From assembly GCA_027627705.1 (NCBI GenBank), contig CP091242.1:484076-548075 (forward strand): a DNA stretch of 64,000 nucleotides, written 5' to 3'. The notes under the pieces are model-generated. The model was not told the origin of the DNA, did not search any database, and saw only the letters and a list, made by a program, of their open reading frames with translations. This DNA is from Hyphomonadaceae bacterium BL14. GTDB taxonomy: Bacteria; Pseudomonadota; Alphaproteobacteria; Caulobacterales; Maricaulaceae. Both the position numbers and the translations under genes were made by a program. The first letter of the stretch is position 1; each line of letters starts with the position of its first letter. This document shows, piece after piece, positions 17,279-25,235 of the stretch.

Positions 17279-17436
17279 AATGCATGGCGGGCTTGCCGGC
17301 GCGATGCGCGCGCTCCGGCCCGGCGGGCCCGGCAGGAGCGCTCGGATCAGCTGCGCGCAGCCTGCAGGCTCGCCCGACAAGCCGGACTCGGTCTATCGTG
17401 AATGCGATACGGCATTCTGGCAGGCGGAGGGGCATC

Positions 17437-18021
17437 ATGGATATTCTGATCATTGGCCTGGTGTTGCTGCTGGGCGTGCACATGACCCGTGTGATTGGCC
17501 TGCGCGGCCCTGTGGTGCGCGTGATCAGCGAACCGCTCTACGCCGTCTTCTATTCCGTGATCAGCGCGATCGGCCTGGCGCTGGTGATCTATGGTCATAT
17601 TCTCTCCCATCCCTCGCCGACGATCTGGCTGCCGCCGGAGTGGACGCGCACGATGGCGCTGCTGGCGGTGCCCGTCAGTCTGGTGCTGCTGGTGGCGGCC
17701 TATCTGCCCAGCCATATCCGCTCATTCACGCGCCACCCCATGACGCTGGCGGTTTTCCTGTGGTCCGGGGCGCACCTGATGGCCAATGGCTCGTTGGCGT
17801 CGATGGTGCTGTTCGGCAGTTTCTTCGTCTGGTCGGTGATCATTCTGATCGAGGCCTATGCGCGCGGCGGCGCGTTTGCACGGCCCGGGCGTTGGCTGGC
17901 GGACGCCGGTGCCATCGTCATAGGGCTCGGCGCGGCGGCGCTGTTCGCTTACTTCCACATGCAGCTGTTCGGCGTGGCCGTGTTCGAGTTTGCATCCGAA
18001 CCGGGCGCTCCGGGCATCTAG
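17437..18021 (+). CDS. NnrU family membrane protein
   Basis: A 194-residue integral membrane protein with five to six hydrophobic segments, beginning at MDILIIGLVLLLGVH. The histidines in GVHMTR, the RHPM motif (FTRHPMTLAVFLW) and HLMANG are characteristic of the NnrU/isoprenylcysteine-methyltransferase-like superfamily. NnrU was named from its link to denitrification in Rhodobacter, but many members lack that context; here no nitrite or nitric oxide reductase genes are near. The start at 17437 has CGGAGGGG upstream. Confidence 0.86.
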   Translation: MDILIIGLVLLLGVHMTRVIGLRGPVVRVISEPLYAVFYSVISAIGLALVIYGHILSHPSPTIWLPPEWTRTMALLAVPVSLVLLVAAYLPSHIRSFTRHPMTLAVFLWSGAHLMANGSLASMVLFGSFFVWSVIILIEAYARGGAFARPGRWLADAGAIVIGLGAAALFAYFHMQLFGVAVFEFASEPGAPGI

Positions 18022-18069
18022 CTTGTGACAGGCGCGCCCAGGACGGGCGCGCGGCACAGGAGCTGACCC

Positions 18070-18474
18070 ATGGAAGAACTCGTCCCGCTGGCCCCATTCA
18101 TTATGGTCGTCCTTATCGTGGCGACCGTCTATTTCTTCTCCGCGCGCAATCGCCGTGAAGTGCTGGAAACCGTGCGCGAGGCGATCCGTAATGGCCAGAC
18201 ACTTGATCCTGACACCATCAAGGCCCTGGGCATGCCCCAGAACAAGCCCGGCAATGGCGATCTGAAGGCCGGACTCATCCTGATTGCTGTCGCCATGGCC
18301 CTGATCGTTCTGGGTTGGGTTATCGGCAGCACGGCGGACATGCCCTCCGGTGCGCCTGACCCATTGTTGATGATGGCCGGCATGGCAGCCTTTCCCGGCT
18401 TCATTGGTCTGGTGCTGACCGGCTTCGGTGTCGCGCGCATCGGCAGGCAGACATCGTCCGGCGACGGCCGGTAG
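18070..18474 (+). CDS. DUF6249-like membrane protein
   Basis: A 134-residue protein with three hydrophobic segments (about 5-23, 67-86 and 98-122). A charged linker after the first helix, NRREVLETVREAIRNGQTLDPDTIKALG, is the typical DUF6249 pattern. It starts with an ATG at 18070 and ends 10 bases before the sigma factor gene. In relatives, DUF6249 genes accompany ECF sigma factors, as here, suggesting a role in sensing or anchoring the regulatory pair; this is inference. Confidence 0.75.
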   Translation: MEELVPLAPFIMVVLIVATVYFFSARNRREVLETVREAIRNGQTLDPDTIKALGMPQNKPGNGDLKAGLILIAVAMALIVLGWVIGSTADMPSGAPDPLLMMAGMAAFPGFIGLVLTGFGVARIGRQTSSGDGR

Positions 18475-18484
18475 GGACGCCGGC

Positions 18485-19036
18485 ATGGCTGTTCCGCCCA
18501 ACGCGCCGGATGAAGATCTGGTGGCCGCGGTCATCGCCGCGGGGGACCGGCGCGCCTTCGGGGCGCTGGTTGCGCGCCATCAGCAGGCCGTGCGCGGGCT
18601 TCTTCTGCGCCTGACGCGCCAGAGCGCGCTGGCCGATGATCTGGCCCAGGAAACCTTCCTGAAAGCCTGGACGCGCATCGGATCGTTCCGCGCTGACGGC
18701 AGCTTCAGGGCCTGGCTGTGCGCCATCGCCTACAGCGAGTTTCTGATGGGCGCGCGCAAGGCCCGCGCCACGCAGCGCCTGACCGACGGGCTGACCGCCG
18801 AGCCGGGCGAGACCAGCACCCCGCCGGAGCCGGGGGGCGAGCGGGTCGATCTTGACCGGGCCCTGGCGCAATTGGGCGAAGAGGAACGCACCTGCGTGGT
18901 GTTGTGTTACGCGTCCGGCCTCAGCCACACGGAAGCCGCGCAGATCACGGGTCTTCCCGTCGGCACGGTGAAATCCCATGTCAGCCGGGGCCGGGCAAAA
19001 CTGAAACTCTGGTTCGAGCGCAAGGAGGCTGCATGA
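18485..19036 (+). CDS. ECF-type RNA polymerase sigma factor
   Basis: A 183-residue sigma-70 family protein. Region 2 (about 10-80) includes RHQQAVRGLLLRLT, DDLAQETFLKAW (region 2.2-2.3) and FRAWLCAIAYSEF (2.4). Region 4 (about 125-178) is a helix-turn-helix with CYASGLSHTEAAQITGLPVGTVKSHVSRGRAKL. Only regions 2 and 4 are present, as in extracytoplasmic-function sigma factors. The stop overlaps the next ATG, so the downstream small membrane protein is the probable anti-sigma partner. Start 18485 is the first ATG giving the usual spacing; the RBS is weak. Confidence 0.93.
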   Translation: MAVPPNAPDEDLVAAVIAAGDRRAFGALVARHQQAVRGLLLRLTRQSALADDLAQETFLKAWTRIGSFRADGSFRAWLCAIAYSEFLMGARKARATQRLTDGLTAEPGETSTPPEPGGERVDLDRALAQLGEEERTCVVLCYASGLSHTEAAQITGLPVGTVKSHVSRGRAKLKLWFERKEAA

Positions 19037-19374
19037 TGCGCCCCGATGATGATTTTGACGCGGCCCTGCGCGGCCTGTTCGCGGACGCTGCGCCGCCCGC
19101 GCACGACCCTGAATTTGCTGATCGCGTAATGGCGCAATTGCCGCGTCTGGATCGCTGGCGCGCCGGCGCCCTTGTGATCGCCGCTCTGGCGGGCGCGGGT
19201 GTGGCCAGCATGCAGGCCGCGCCTCTGGTGGCGCAGATCACCGCTCTGCTTCAGGGCATGGGCGGCCTGGCCGCCGGCGTTGTGAGCGGCCAGGCGCTGG
19301 CCATGGGCATGGCGGGCGCTGCAGCGCTGGGGCTGGCGCTGGTCCTGTCCTGGCGCCAGATCGGTCTGCGCTGA
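19033..19374 (+). CDS. small membrane protein, putative anti-sigma factor
   Basis: A 113-residue protein. The N-terminal ~45 residues are acidic and soluble (DDDFDAALRGLFADAAPPAHDPEFADRV), followed by two hydrophobic segments (about 45-65 and 78-105). It overlaps the sigma-factor stop by 4 bases. Size, topology and position fit a membrane-bound anti-sigma factor, although no zinc HxxxCxxC motif of ZAS-type anti-sigma domains is present. Its identity as an anti-sigma factor is inference from position. Confidence 0.72.
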   Translation: MMRPDDDFDAALRGLFADAAPPAHDPEFADRVMAQLPRLDRWRAGALVIAALAGAGVASMQAAPLVAQITALLQGMGGLAAGVVSGQALAMGMAGAAALGLALVLSWRQIGLR

Positions 19375-19383
19375 CCCCTCAGT

Positions 19384-19983
19384 CTAGCCGCGCGGTGTCT
19401 GGGTGGGCGTGTTCAGCCCCGGGATCATCCGCTGCAGCGTGCCGTCGCGATCCAGGAAATGGTGCTTAAGGGCCGCCCCGGCATGGAGAGCCAGAAGGCC
19501 AAGGATCACCCAGCCGCCCGCGCCATGCATCGACCCGGCCAGCTCGTAGAAGCCCTCGGTCTGCGGCACGGGCAGGCGCGGCAGGTCGAAGCCCTCGATA
19601 TTGAACAGACGGGTGGGGAAATTGGTGGCCGAAGCCGTCACCCAGCCCCCGATCGGCGCCCCGATCATCACCGCGTAGAAGGCGATATGGGTGAAGCGCG
19701 CCAGGATGGTCTCCCATGGCTTCATGTGCGCAGGCAGGGGCGGGACCGGATGGGTGAAGCGCCAGGCGAGCCGCGCCAGTGACAGGATCAGGATCGTGAT
19801 GCCGGCGGTCTTGTGCCAGTTATAGGCGGCCTGCACCTCGGCGAAGGTCATCTCTCCGGCCAGGGCCAGATCGCGCAGTCCCTCCATCCACCAGCCGTAA
19901 AACACCATGGAGACCAGCATGATGGCGATCACCCAGTGGAAGGCGATGGCGACGGTTGTGTAGGTGGTGCGGCTGGCGGTCAT
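19384..19983 (-). CDS. cytochrome b561 family protein
   Basis: A 199-residue di-heme membrane cytochrome with four transmembrane helices. Candidate heme ligands are His16 (AFHWVIA), His57 (NWHKTAG), a histidine in FTHIAFY and one in ALHAGAAL. Such proteins move electrons between quinone and periplasmic partners or superoxide. It is located 3 bases downstream of the YceI gene on the same strand; the b561-YceI pair is a recurrent operon, often linked to isoprenoid-quinone binding. It converges with the membrane protein gene ending at 19374. Confidence 0.92.
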   Translation of the reverse strand: MTASRTTYTTVAIAFHWVIAIMLVSMVFYGWWMEGLRDLALAGEMTFAEVQAAYNWHKTAGITILILSLARLAWRFTHPVPPLPAHMKPWETILARFTHIAFYAVMIGAPIGGWVTASATNFPTRLFNIEGFDLPRLPVPQTEGFYELAGSMHGAGGWVILGLLALHAGAALKHHFLDRDGTLQRMIPGLNTPTQTPRG

Positions 19984-19986
19984 GGC

Positions 19987-20589
19987 TCACTCCGGGGTGG
20001 TGCGCAGGAACTCGGCCTCTATTCGTAACCGAACTTCGTCGCCGATAAAGCCCGGTGGCAGCCGTCCGACGCCAAATTCGGTCCGGTCGATGATCAGATC
20101 CGCTCCGAAACCCATGGCCCGCCTGCCTTCCAGAAGATTGAAGACCCCGCCGTAAAACTCTGTCTCCAGAACGGCCGGACGCGTCACGTCCTTGACGGTC
20201 AATGTGCCATGGACCCGGCCTGTGGTCTCGCCAGTGACCTCGATTCGGGTCGAGCGGAAGACGATTTGCGGGTGGCGCGACGCGTCGAACCAGGCGGCGC
20301 CGCGCAGGAGCTCGTCAAAGTCCGGGTCGCCGGTGGAGACCGAGGCCGCGTCGATCACGGCTGTGAGCTCTGACGCGCCGGGGTGTGCCGGATCGAAGCG
20401 CAGGCTCGCGTCCAACCCGTCAAAGCGCGCCGTGTACCAGGACAGGCCCAGATGGCGTACCCGCCAGGTGGCCGAGGCATGCTCTGTGTCCAGCGCCCAC
20501 TCGCCAGCGGGCAGGCGCGCGGGATCGACTGACGGTGCCGAGACACAAGCGGTCAGCATCAGGCAGGCGAGGGCGGCGAGGCGGTGCAT
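19987..20589 (-). CDS. YceI family lipocalin-like lipoprotein
   Basis: A 200-residue envelope protein. The N-terminus is a lipoprotein signal with lipobox LTAC (Cys15), so it is probably acylated. The YceI beta-barrel follows with WALDTEHASATWRVRHLGLS and a late FGADLIIDRTEFGVG motif. YceI proteins bind polyisoprenoid chains in a barrel resembling lipocalins. It is the first gene of the two-gene unit with cytochrome b561 and is divergent from the AT-rich peptide island that begins after 20590. Confidence 0.93.
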   Translation of the reverse strand: MHRLAALACLMLTACVSAPSVDPARLPAGEWALDTEHASATWRVRHLGLSWYTARFDGLDASLRFDPAHPGASELTAVIDAASVSTGDPDFDELLRGAAWFDASRHPQIVFRSTRIEVTGETTGRVHGTLTVKDVTRPAVLETEFYGGVFNLLEGRRAMGFGADLIIDRTEFGVGRLPPGFIGDEVRLRIEAEFLRTTPE

Positions 20590-20744
20590 GGGGCAGTTCC
20601 TAAGCGAAACGTACGGACTCAGATCATTAACGAAAATTAACCAATTAAGGGTGGAAGAATTCCCTCAGTTCGATAATTTTATACAACCCAAGAAATACAC
20701 ACCAAAGTTCGCAAGAGAAACTATGTTATTTGATGGAGAAGGCA
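20590..20744 (+). promoter_or_regulatory. AT-rich leader upstream of the double-glycine peptide
   Basis: This 155-base region is sharply more AT-rich than the flanking genes. It contains clustered TTAA motifs (20627-20630, 20637-20640, 20645-20648) and GATAAT/TATAC-like runs around 20676-20690 that could be a -10 element. No confident -35 was assigned. It serves as the divergent control region between yceI and the peptide gene. Confidence 0.4.
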
Positions 20745-21020
20745 ATGAGAGTGCTCGAAGAACACGAAATCGCTGCGGTAAGTGGTGGTGCTGGTGCAGC
20801 AGCCAGGGGTGTTGCCTTAAGCAAAGCTGCCGATCATTTCGGGAATCAAAATGGGCAATGCGCAGATGAGCTTGCAGTGGCGGCAGCTGTCGTTGCAGCC
20901 GCCGCTGGTGTGGCTGTTGTCGCCGGCGTTGCAGCTCCGGCCGCGAAGGCGGTCGGTGCTGGAGCCGCACTGGTCTCAGCTGTTTCGGCTGCGGCATCAA
21001 TGTTCGGCTTTGGAAGTTAG
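20745..21020 (+). CDS. double-glycine leader peptide, bacteriocin-like
   Basis: A 91-residue precursor. The first 15 residues form a textbook double-glycine leader: MRVLEEHEIAAVSGG, with Leu at -12, Glu at -8, Ile at -7, Val at -4 and Gly-Gly at -2/-1. Such leaders are cut by C39-peptidase ABC exporters. The mature part (76 residues) is Ala/Gly/Val-rich with one cysteine and glycine-zipper-like stretches, as in class II or Caulobacter Cdz-type bacteriocins. The ATG at 20745 is chosen because GGAGAAGG lies just upstream and it yields the shortest consensus leader; ATG 20733 is possible. No exporter is in the window. Confidence 0.75.
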   Translation: MRVLEEHEIAAVSGGAGAAARGVALSKAADHFGNQNGQCADELAVAAAVVAAAAGVAVVAGVAAPAAKAVGAGAALVSAVSAAASMFGFGS

Positions 21021-21029
21021 TGCATCTAG

Positions 21030-21055
21030 GTGGGGCGGGCCCTGGCCCGTCCCAC
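21030..21055 (+). terminator. hairpin between the peptide gene and the small membrane protein gene
   Basis: An 11-bp inverted repeat (21030-21040 with 21045-21055, one G-T wobble) around loop CCTG, 9 bases after the peptide stop. It is followed by ATAAT rather than a T-run. It may terminate most transcripts so that the peptide is made in excess over the downstream membrane protein, a common arrangement for bacteriocin and immunity genes; the effect is inferred. Confidence 0.6.
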
Positions 21056-21077
21056 ATAATATGGAGTTAATGAAAAA

Positions 21078-21314
21078 ATGATCCGCACATTTCTTTTTGC
21101 ATCTATACCTCTATTTCAAATTATTTCTTTTATTATTTATTATTTTAGTGGCTATAGAGCGCTTTATGTGATGGTTATAATTTTAAGTCTATTAACCTTC
21201 TATTGCGCTATGTTTTTTTCGATCAAGGTTAATTTCACGCAGTTGGAGGCAAAGCTGATAGCATTCACTTCAGTATTGGCGGCTGCGATGACCTTACACG
21301 TATTCTTTTTTTAG
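21078..21314 (+). CDS. small three-helix membrane protein, candidate immunity protein
   Basis: A 78-residue highly hydrophobic protein, not matched to a named family. About three transmembrane segments (5-23, 27-47, 58-78) with few charged residues. The DNA is strongly AT-rich, as is the peptide gene leader, and unlike the genes on either side. The ATG at 21078 has GGAG 11 bases upstream. Small polytopic proteins directly downstream of double-glycine peptides are typical immunity proteins, so that role is proposed from size, topology and position only. Confidence 0.65.
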   Translation: MIRTFLFASIPLFQIISFIIYYFSGYRALYVMVIILSLLTFYCAMFFSIKVNFTQLEAKLIAFTSVLAAAMTLHVFFF

Positions 21315-21437
21315 CGCTCGATGCTGTAGGAATTTTAGGCGTCGCACCGCCGCGTCCAGTTCACGCACCCTCTCGCGCTGGCGCGTGAAAGCGCTATGTT
21401 GCGGGTCACATCCGGATCTGACCTTCGAGGCCTGCCC

Positions 21438-23222
21438 ATGACCTACCGCGCTCCTGTCCGCGACATCCGCTTCTGTCTGGAAGAAATTGCCGCGCTGGAC
21501 GGGCTCAAGCCCACGGGCGCATTCCCGGAATTGTCGGGCGACCTGACCGGCGCGATCCTGGAGGAGGCGGCCCGCATGGCCAATGACGTGCTGGCACCGC
21601 TGAACTGGACCGGCGACCAGCAGGGCTGCACGCTGAAGGACGGCGCGGTCACGACGCCGGACGGGTTCAAGGACGCCTATGCCAAATTCGTCGAGGGCGG
21701 CTGGCAGGGTCTGCAGTTCAGCGCCGAGCATGGCGGCATGGGTCTGCCGCGCGCGCTGGGCTGCGCCCTGATGGAGATGCTGCAGAGCTCCAACATGGCG
21801 TTCGGGCTGGGGCCGATGCTGTCGTTTGGGGCCATCGAGGCCCTGATCGCGGTGGGCACGCCGCAGCAGCGCGAGCTGTATCTGCCGAAAATCATTTCCG
21901 GCGAATGGACCGCCACCATGAATCTGACCGAGCCGCAGGCGGGCTCGGATGTCGGCGCGCTGCGCACCAAGGCCGAGCCCAATGGCGACGGGTCCTGGTC
22001 GATTACGGGGCAGAAAATCTACATCACCTGGGGCGAGCACGACTGCACGGACAATATCATCCATCTGGTGCTGGCGCGCACGCCGGACGGCGCACCGGGC
22101 ACGCGGGGCATCTCGCTGTTCCTGGTGCCCAAATTCATCCCCGATGAGACCGGTGCACCCGGTGAGCGCAATGCCGTGACCGCCATCGGGCTGGAGCACA
22201 AGATGGGCATTCACGGCTCGCCCACCTGCACGATGGAATATGCCGGCGCCAAGGGCTGGCTGGTCGGCAAGGAATTCAAGGGCATGGCCGCCATGTTCAT
22301 CATGATGAACTCGGCGCGCCTCAATGTCGGTGTTCAGGGCGTGGGCATCGCCGAGCGCGCCTATCAGCAGGCCTATGCCTTTGCACTGGACCGCCGCCAG
22401 GGCCGCGCCCTGATGGGCGAAGGCGAGGGCCCGCACCCGATCATCGAGCATCCTGACATCCGCCGCACCCTGGCGGTGATGAAGGCCAAGATAGAGGCCG
22501 CGCGCGCCATTTGCTTCCACGCGGCCGTGGAGGCCGATTTCGCCGAGCATCATGATGATGCGGACGAGGCGGGCTGGGCCAAGCGGCGCGAGGATTTGCT
22601 GATCCCGATCGCCAAGGCCTGGTGTACTGATGTGGGTGTGGAAGTCGCGTCCATGGGGATACAGATCCATGGCGGCATGGGCTTTATCGAGGAAACCGGC
22701 GCGGCCCAGCATTACCGCGATGCGCGCATTGCCCCGATCTATGAGGGCACGAACGGCATCCAGGCGATTGATCTTGTGGGCCGCAAGCTGGTGCGCGATG
22801 GCGGCGAGGCCATGGGCGAGCTGATAGAGGATATCCGCCAGACGGTGGAGGATTGCGAGACCAGCTCCAATCCCGAGCTACCCGCTCTGGCCGCCCAGCT
22901 GGCGCCGGCGTGCGATGCGCTCAGAACCGCGTCCGACTGGATGCTCAAGGCCAGCGAGGCCGACCGGCTGGCGGGTGCCACACCCTTCCTGAAGCTGGCC
23001 GGTGACGTCACCGGCGGCTGGCTGTTGTGTGTCGGCGCGGTGGCGGCCCAGCGCCGCCTGAAGGAAAAAGAGGGCGATCAGGCCTATGCCAGCGCGCGCA
23101 TCGCCATGACGCGGGTCTATGCCGATACGGTGCTGTCCAGCGCGCCCGGCCTTCTGGGCGATATCCAGACCGGTGCCGCGGTGCTGTTCGAGCCGGGGCT
23201 GACGATGCTGGAAAGCGCCTGA
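21438..23222 (+). CDS. acyl-CoA dehydrogenase (long, DmdC/AcdA-like type)
   Basis: A 594-residue FAD enzyme catalysing alpha,beta-dehydrogenation of an acyl-CoA. It has N-terminal, middle (NLTEPQAGSDVGALRT, around 160) and C-terminal acyl-CoA dehydrogenase domains. The segment IQIHGGMGFIEETGAAQHYRDARI (about 410) precedes the catalytic glutamate in PIYEGTNGIQA. An extra ~130-residue C-terminal domain is typical of the ~600-residue subgroup that includes 3-methylmercaptopropionyl-CoA dehydrogenase (DmdC). The chain specificity is not readable; dmd genes are not adjacent. The ATG at 21438 gives the family N-terminus. Confidence 0.93.
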   Translation: MTYRAPVRDIRFCLEEIAALDGLKPTGAFPELSGDLTGAILEEAARMANDVLAPLNWTGDQQGCTLKDGAVTTPDGFKDAYAKFVEGGWQGLQFSAEHGGMGLPRALGCALMEMLQSSNMAFGLGPMLSFGAIEALIAVGTPQQRELYLPKIISGEWTATMNLTEPQAGSDVGALRTKAEPNGDGSWSITGQKIYITWGEHDCTDNIIHLVLARTPDGAPGTRGISLFLVPKFIPDETGAPGERNAVTAIGLEHKMGIHGSPTCTMEYAGAKGWLVGKEFKGMAAMFIMMNSARLNVGVQGVGIAERAYQQAYAFALDRRQGRALMGEGEGPHPIIEHPDIRRTLAVMKAKIEAARAICFHAAVEADFAEHHDDADEAGWAKRREDLLIPIAKAWCTDVGVEVASMGIQIHGGMGFIEETGAAQHYRDARIAPIYEGTNGIQAIDLVGRKLVRDGGEAMGELIEDIRQTVEDCETSSNPELPALAAQLAPACDALRTASDWMLKASEADRLAGATPFLKLAGDVTGGWLLCVGAVAAQRRLKEKEGDQAYASARIAMTRVYADTVLSSAPGLLGDIQTGAAVLFEPGLTMLESA

Positions 23223-23264
23223 GCTTACCCTGCCGGGTGATGACCCGGGCGCGCGGAGTGGGTC

Positions 23265-24347
23265 ATGATCGCGATCGTGCTGTCTGTTGTTCTGGCCGGG
23301 GCGGGCGCAGGGCCTTGCCCGGGTTCCATCACGGCCCGGCCTGATCTGGCGCGGGAGGCTGCGGGGGCCATTACAGCCGATCAAGAGCCGGTGTCCGGGC
23401 TGCAGGGTCATCGCCTTGGCGCTGACCAGATAAGGGTGATGGCCGCCGAGGCCACCCCGGAGACTCTCGGCGTAAACGGCGCGGCGGAGCGCTATGCCTG
23501 GGTGGAGACCGCTCAGGGTCCTGTCATTGTTCTGGAAGCCTGTGGCCTTGGCGACAGCGCACTGGCTTTGATGGCGGGCGAGAGCTACCTCGAATGGACC
23601 GGCCCCGGTTTTCATCTGGCCCGCCCCCGGGAGCTTGTCGCCGGCACCGGTTTCGAGACGCACTTGTTCGACAGCACCGCCCTGGGCGCGTCCCGCGAGG
23701 TCTATCTGCATGTTCCGGAGGGCTGGGACGGCACCCGGGGCGACCCGGTCATTGTATCGGGCGACGGTCTTGCCGGCTCATCCTTCGCGCGGATTGCCGA
23801 AACCCTGATGCATGAGGGCCGGATCCGTCCGGTTGCCTTTGCTTCGGCGCGGTTTGGCGAAGGCTGGATCGCCGGGGCCGGTACGGACCAGCGGTCAGCT
23901 GAGTATCTGGTGCCGGCAGATTCCGCGGCCCCCGCGCGCATTGAGGCCTATCAGCGCCATGAGACTTTTTTCTTTGACGAATTTCTGCCCTATATCATCG
24001 AGCAGCTGGGCGGTGAGACCGGTCCGGTCTACGCGTTCGGCCTGTCAGCCTCGGCGACATTCGCGCTGGAGCAGGGGCTGAAACGCCCCGACCTGATCTC
24101 GGCGGTCATCGCGGGCTCGCCGCCGCTCACAGCGCGGACCCGTGCACTGGCGGCCGAGGCGGACCCGGCCCTGCGTGTCCATCTCTGGTGCGGCGATTTC
24201 GAGCCGGTGTTCTGCGCGCCGCTGGCTGAGTTCGCGCACGCGACCGGGTTCCTCCTGGAGACGCGTCGCGCCGCCCATGCCTCAGCCCTGTGGGAAGAGG
24301 CGCTGGCTGCATCGCTTCTGGAGCGGGCGCCCCCGCGGGCAGACTAA
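23265..24347 (+). CDS. secreted alpha/beta-hydrolase, PF00756-like esterase
   Basis: A 360-residue protein with an N-terminal signal sequence (IAIVLSVVLAGAGAG). The region 120-355 resembles the esterase D/enterobactin esterase fold: SREVYLHVPEGWDG, FFFDEFLPYIIEQL, then the nucleophile elbow FGLSASATFA (Ser about 265) and AHASALWEEAL with a candidate histidine. The substrate is unknown. Same broad class as the esterase at 9959-10807 but only distantly similar. It ends in a 4-base convergent overlap with the DUF4870 gene. Confidence 0.82.
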   Translation: MIAIVLSVVLAGAGAGPCPGSITARPDLAREAAGAITADQEPVSGLQGHRLGADQIRVMAAEATPETLGVNGAAERYAWVETAQGPVIVLEACGLGDSALALMAGESYLEWTGPGFHLARPRELVAGTGFETHLFDSTALGASREVYLHVPEGWDGTRGDPVIVSGDGLAGSSFARIAETLMHEGRIRPVAFASARFGEGWIAGAGTDQRSAEYLVPADSAAPARIEAYQRHETFFFDEFLPYIIEQLGGETGPVYAFGLSASATFALEQGLKRPDLISAVIAGSPPLTARTRALAAEADPALRVHLWCGDFEPVFCAPLAEFAHATGFLLETRRAAHASALWEEALAASLLERAPPRAD

Positions 24348-24709
24348 ATCCAGTACGCGCCCGGATCGGGGTGGGTGCGGCCATCGACCAGGCGCATCAG
24401 CCCCACCACCGTGCGCACCACGAGCCACACCGCGCCGAGCAGCCAGATCAGGAGCCCGAGGCCGAGCAACCAGATTGTGGCGAAACCGACCACCACAATG
24501 ATGATGCCATAAATCACCGTGCGGATCTGGAAGTCGTAATGGTTTCGCAGCCAGGCCGACGCCTGATCGCGGCGCATGAAGGCGATGACCAGCGCGATCA
24601 GAGCCGTCAATCCGTTGGACAGGGCGAGCAGAAGCAGCACGTAATTGATCAGCGCCAGGGTGCGGTCGCCATTGGGGTCGGGGCGGGCGTCAGGCATGGC
24701 GTCGCTCAT
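24344..24709 (-). CDS. DUF4870-like membrane protein
   Basis: A 121-residue membrane protein with a short acidic N-terminal tail and three hydrophobic segments (about 18-43, 67-85, 86-105). RNHYDFQIRTVIYG after the first helix is the typical DUF4870 signature (a Tic20-like family). The start at 24709 has GGAAGGAAACC upstream; a longer frame to 24775 has no support. Function unknown. It converges on the esterase gene with a 4-base overlap. Confidence 0.85.
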   Translation of the reverse strand: MSDAMPDARPDPNGDRTLALINYVLLLLALSNGLTALIALVIAFMRRDQASAWLRNHYDFQIRTVIYGIIIVVVGFATIWLLGLGLLIWLLGAVWLVVRTVVGLMRLVDGRTHPDPGAYWI

Positions 24710-24881
24710 CGGTTTCCTTCCTTCTGCCGTTGTAGTGTCAGATGGTTCGGCCCACTGCTCAAGACCACCCGGCATGCCAAATCATAACAGGGTTTCATTT
24801 GGATTTGCCCTGTAGCCTGATAAGAATGTCCAACACACACTCGTCAGCGGCGTGGCCGCAGGGCGAAAAGGGGGTCAGACC

Positions 24882-25235
24882 ATGACCAGTGCGGGAAGCC
24901 ATCCGGGCGCGCGGGCGCCGGTGATCGTGACCATGGCCGACACGGTACCTGGGCGCGACGTGGCCGAAGTGATCGGCATCGCGCGCGGCTCGGTCGTGCG
25001 CGCACGCTTTTTCGGGCGCGATTTCATCGCCGGACTGCGCAATCTGGTGGGCGGGGAAGTTACCGAATACACCAAGCTGCTGGCCGAGGCGCGCGAGCAG
25101 GCACTGGGCAGGCTGGTGGCGCATGCCGAGGAAATGGGTGCAGATGCCGTGGTGACCTTCCGCTTCTCGACCTCGTCTGTGATGGAAGGCAGTGCAGAAA
25201 TTCTGGCCTATGGAACGGCGGTAAAGCTCTCATGA
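24882..25235 (+). CDS. YbjQ / UPF0145 family protein
   Basis: A 117-residue cytoplasmic protein with the UPF0145 pattern: MADTVPGRDVAEVIGIARGSVVRA, then FIAGLRNLVGGEVTEYTKLLAEAREQAL and a C-terminal VMEGSAEILAYGTAV. These form small oligomeric barrels; heavy-metal binding has been proposed for some members. AAAGGGGG lies before the ATG at 24882. It overlaps the signal peptidase gene by 4 bases, hence one operon. Confidence 0.9.
   Translation: MTSAGSHPGARAPVIVTMADTVPGRDVAEVIGIARGSVVRARFFGRDFIAGLRNLVGGEVTEYTKLLAEAREQALGRLVAHAEEMGADAVVTFRFSTSSVMEGSAEILAYGTAVKLS

Noticed and set aside
20627..20648. CtrA binding site made of repeated TTAA
   Set aside because: The consensus needs TTAA-N7-TTAA; spacings here are 6 and 4, so the match is not adequate.
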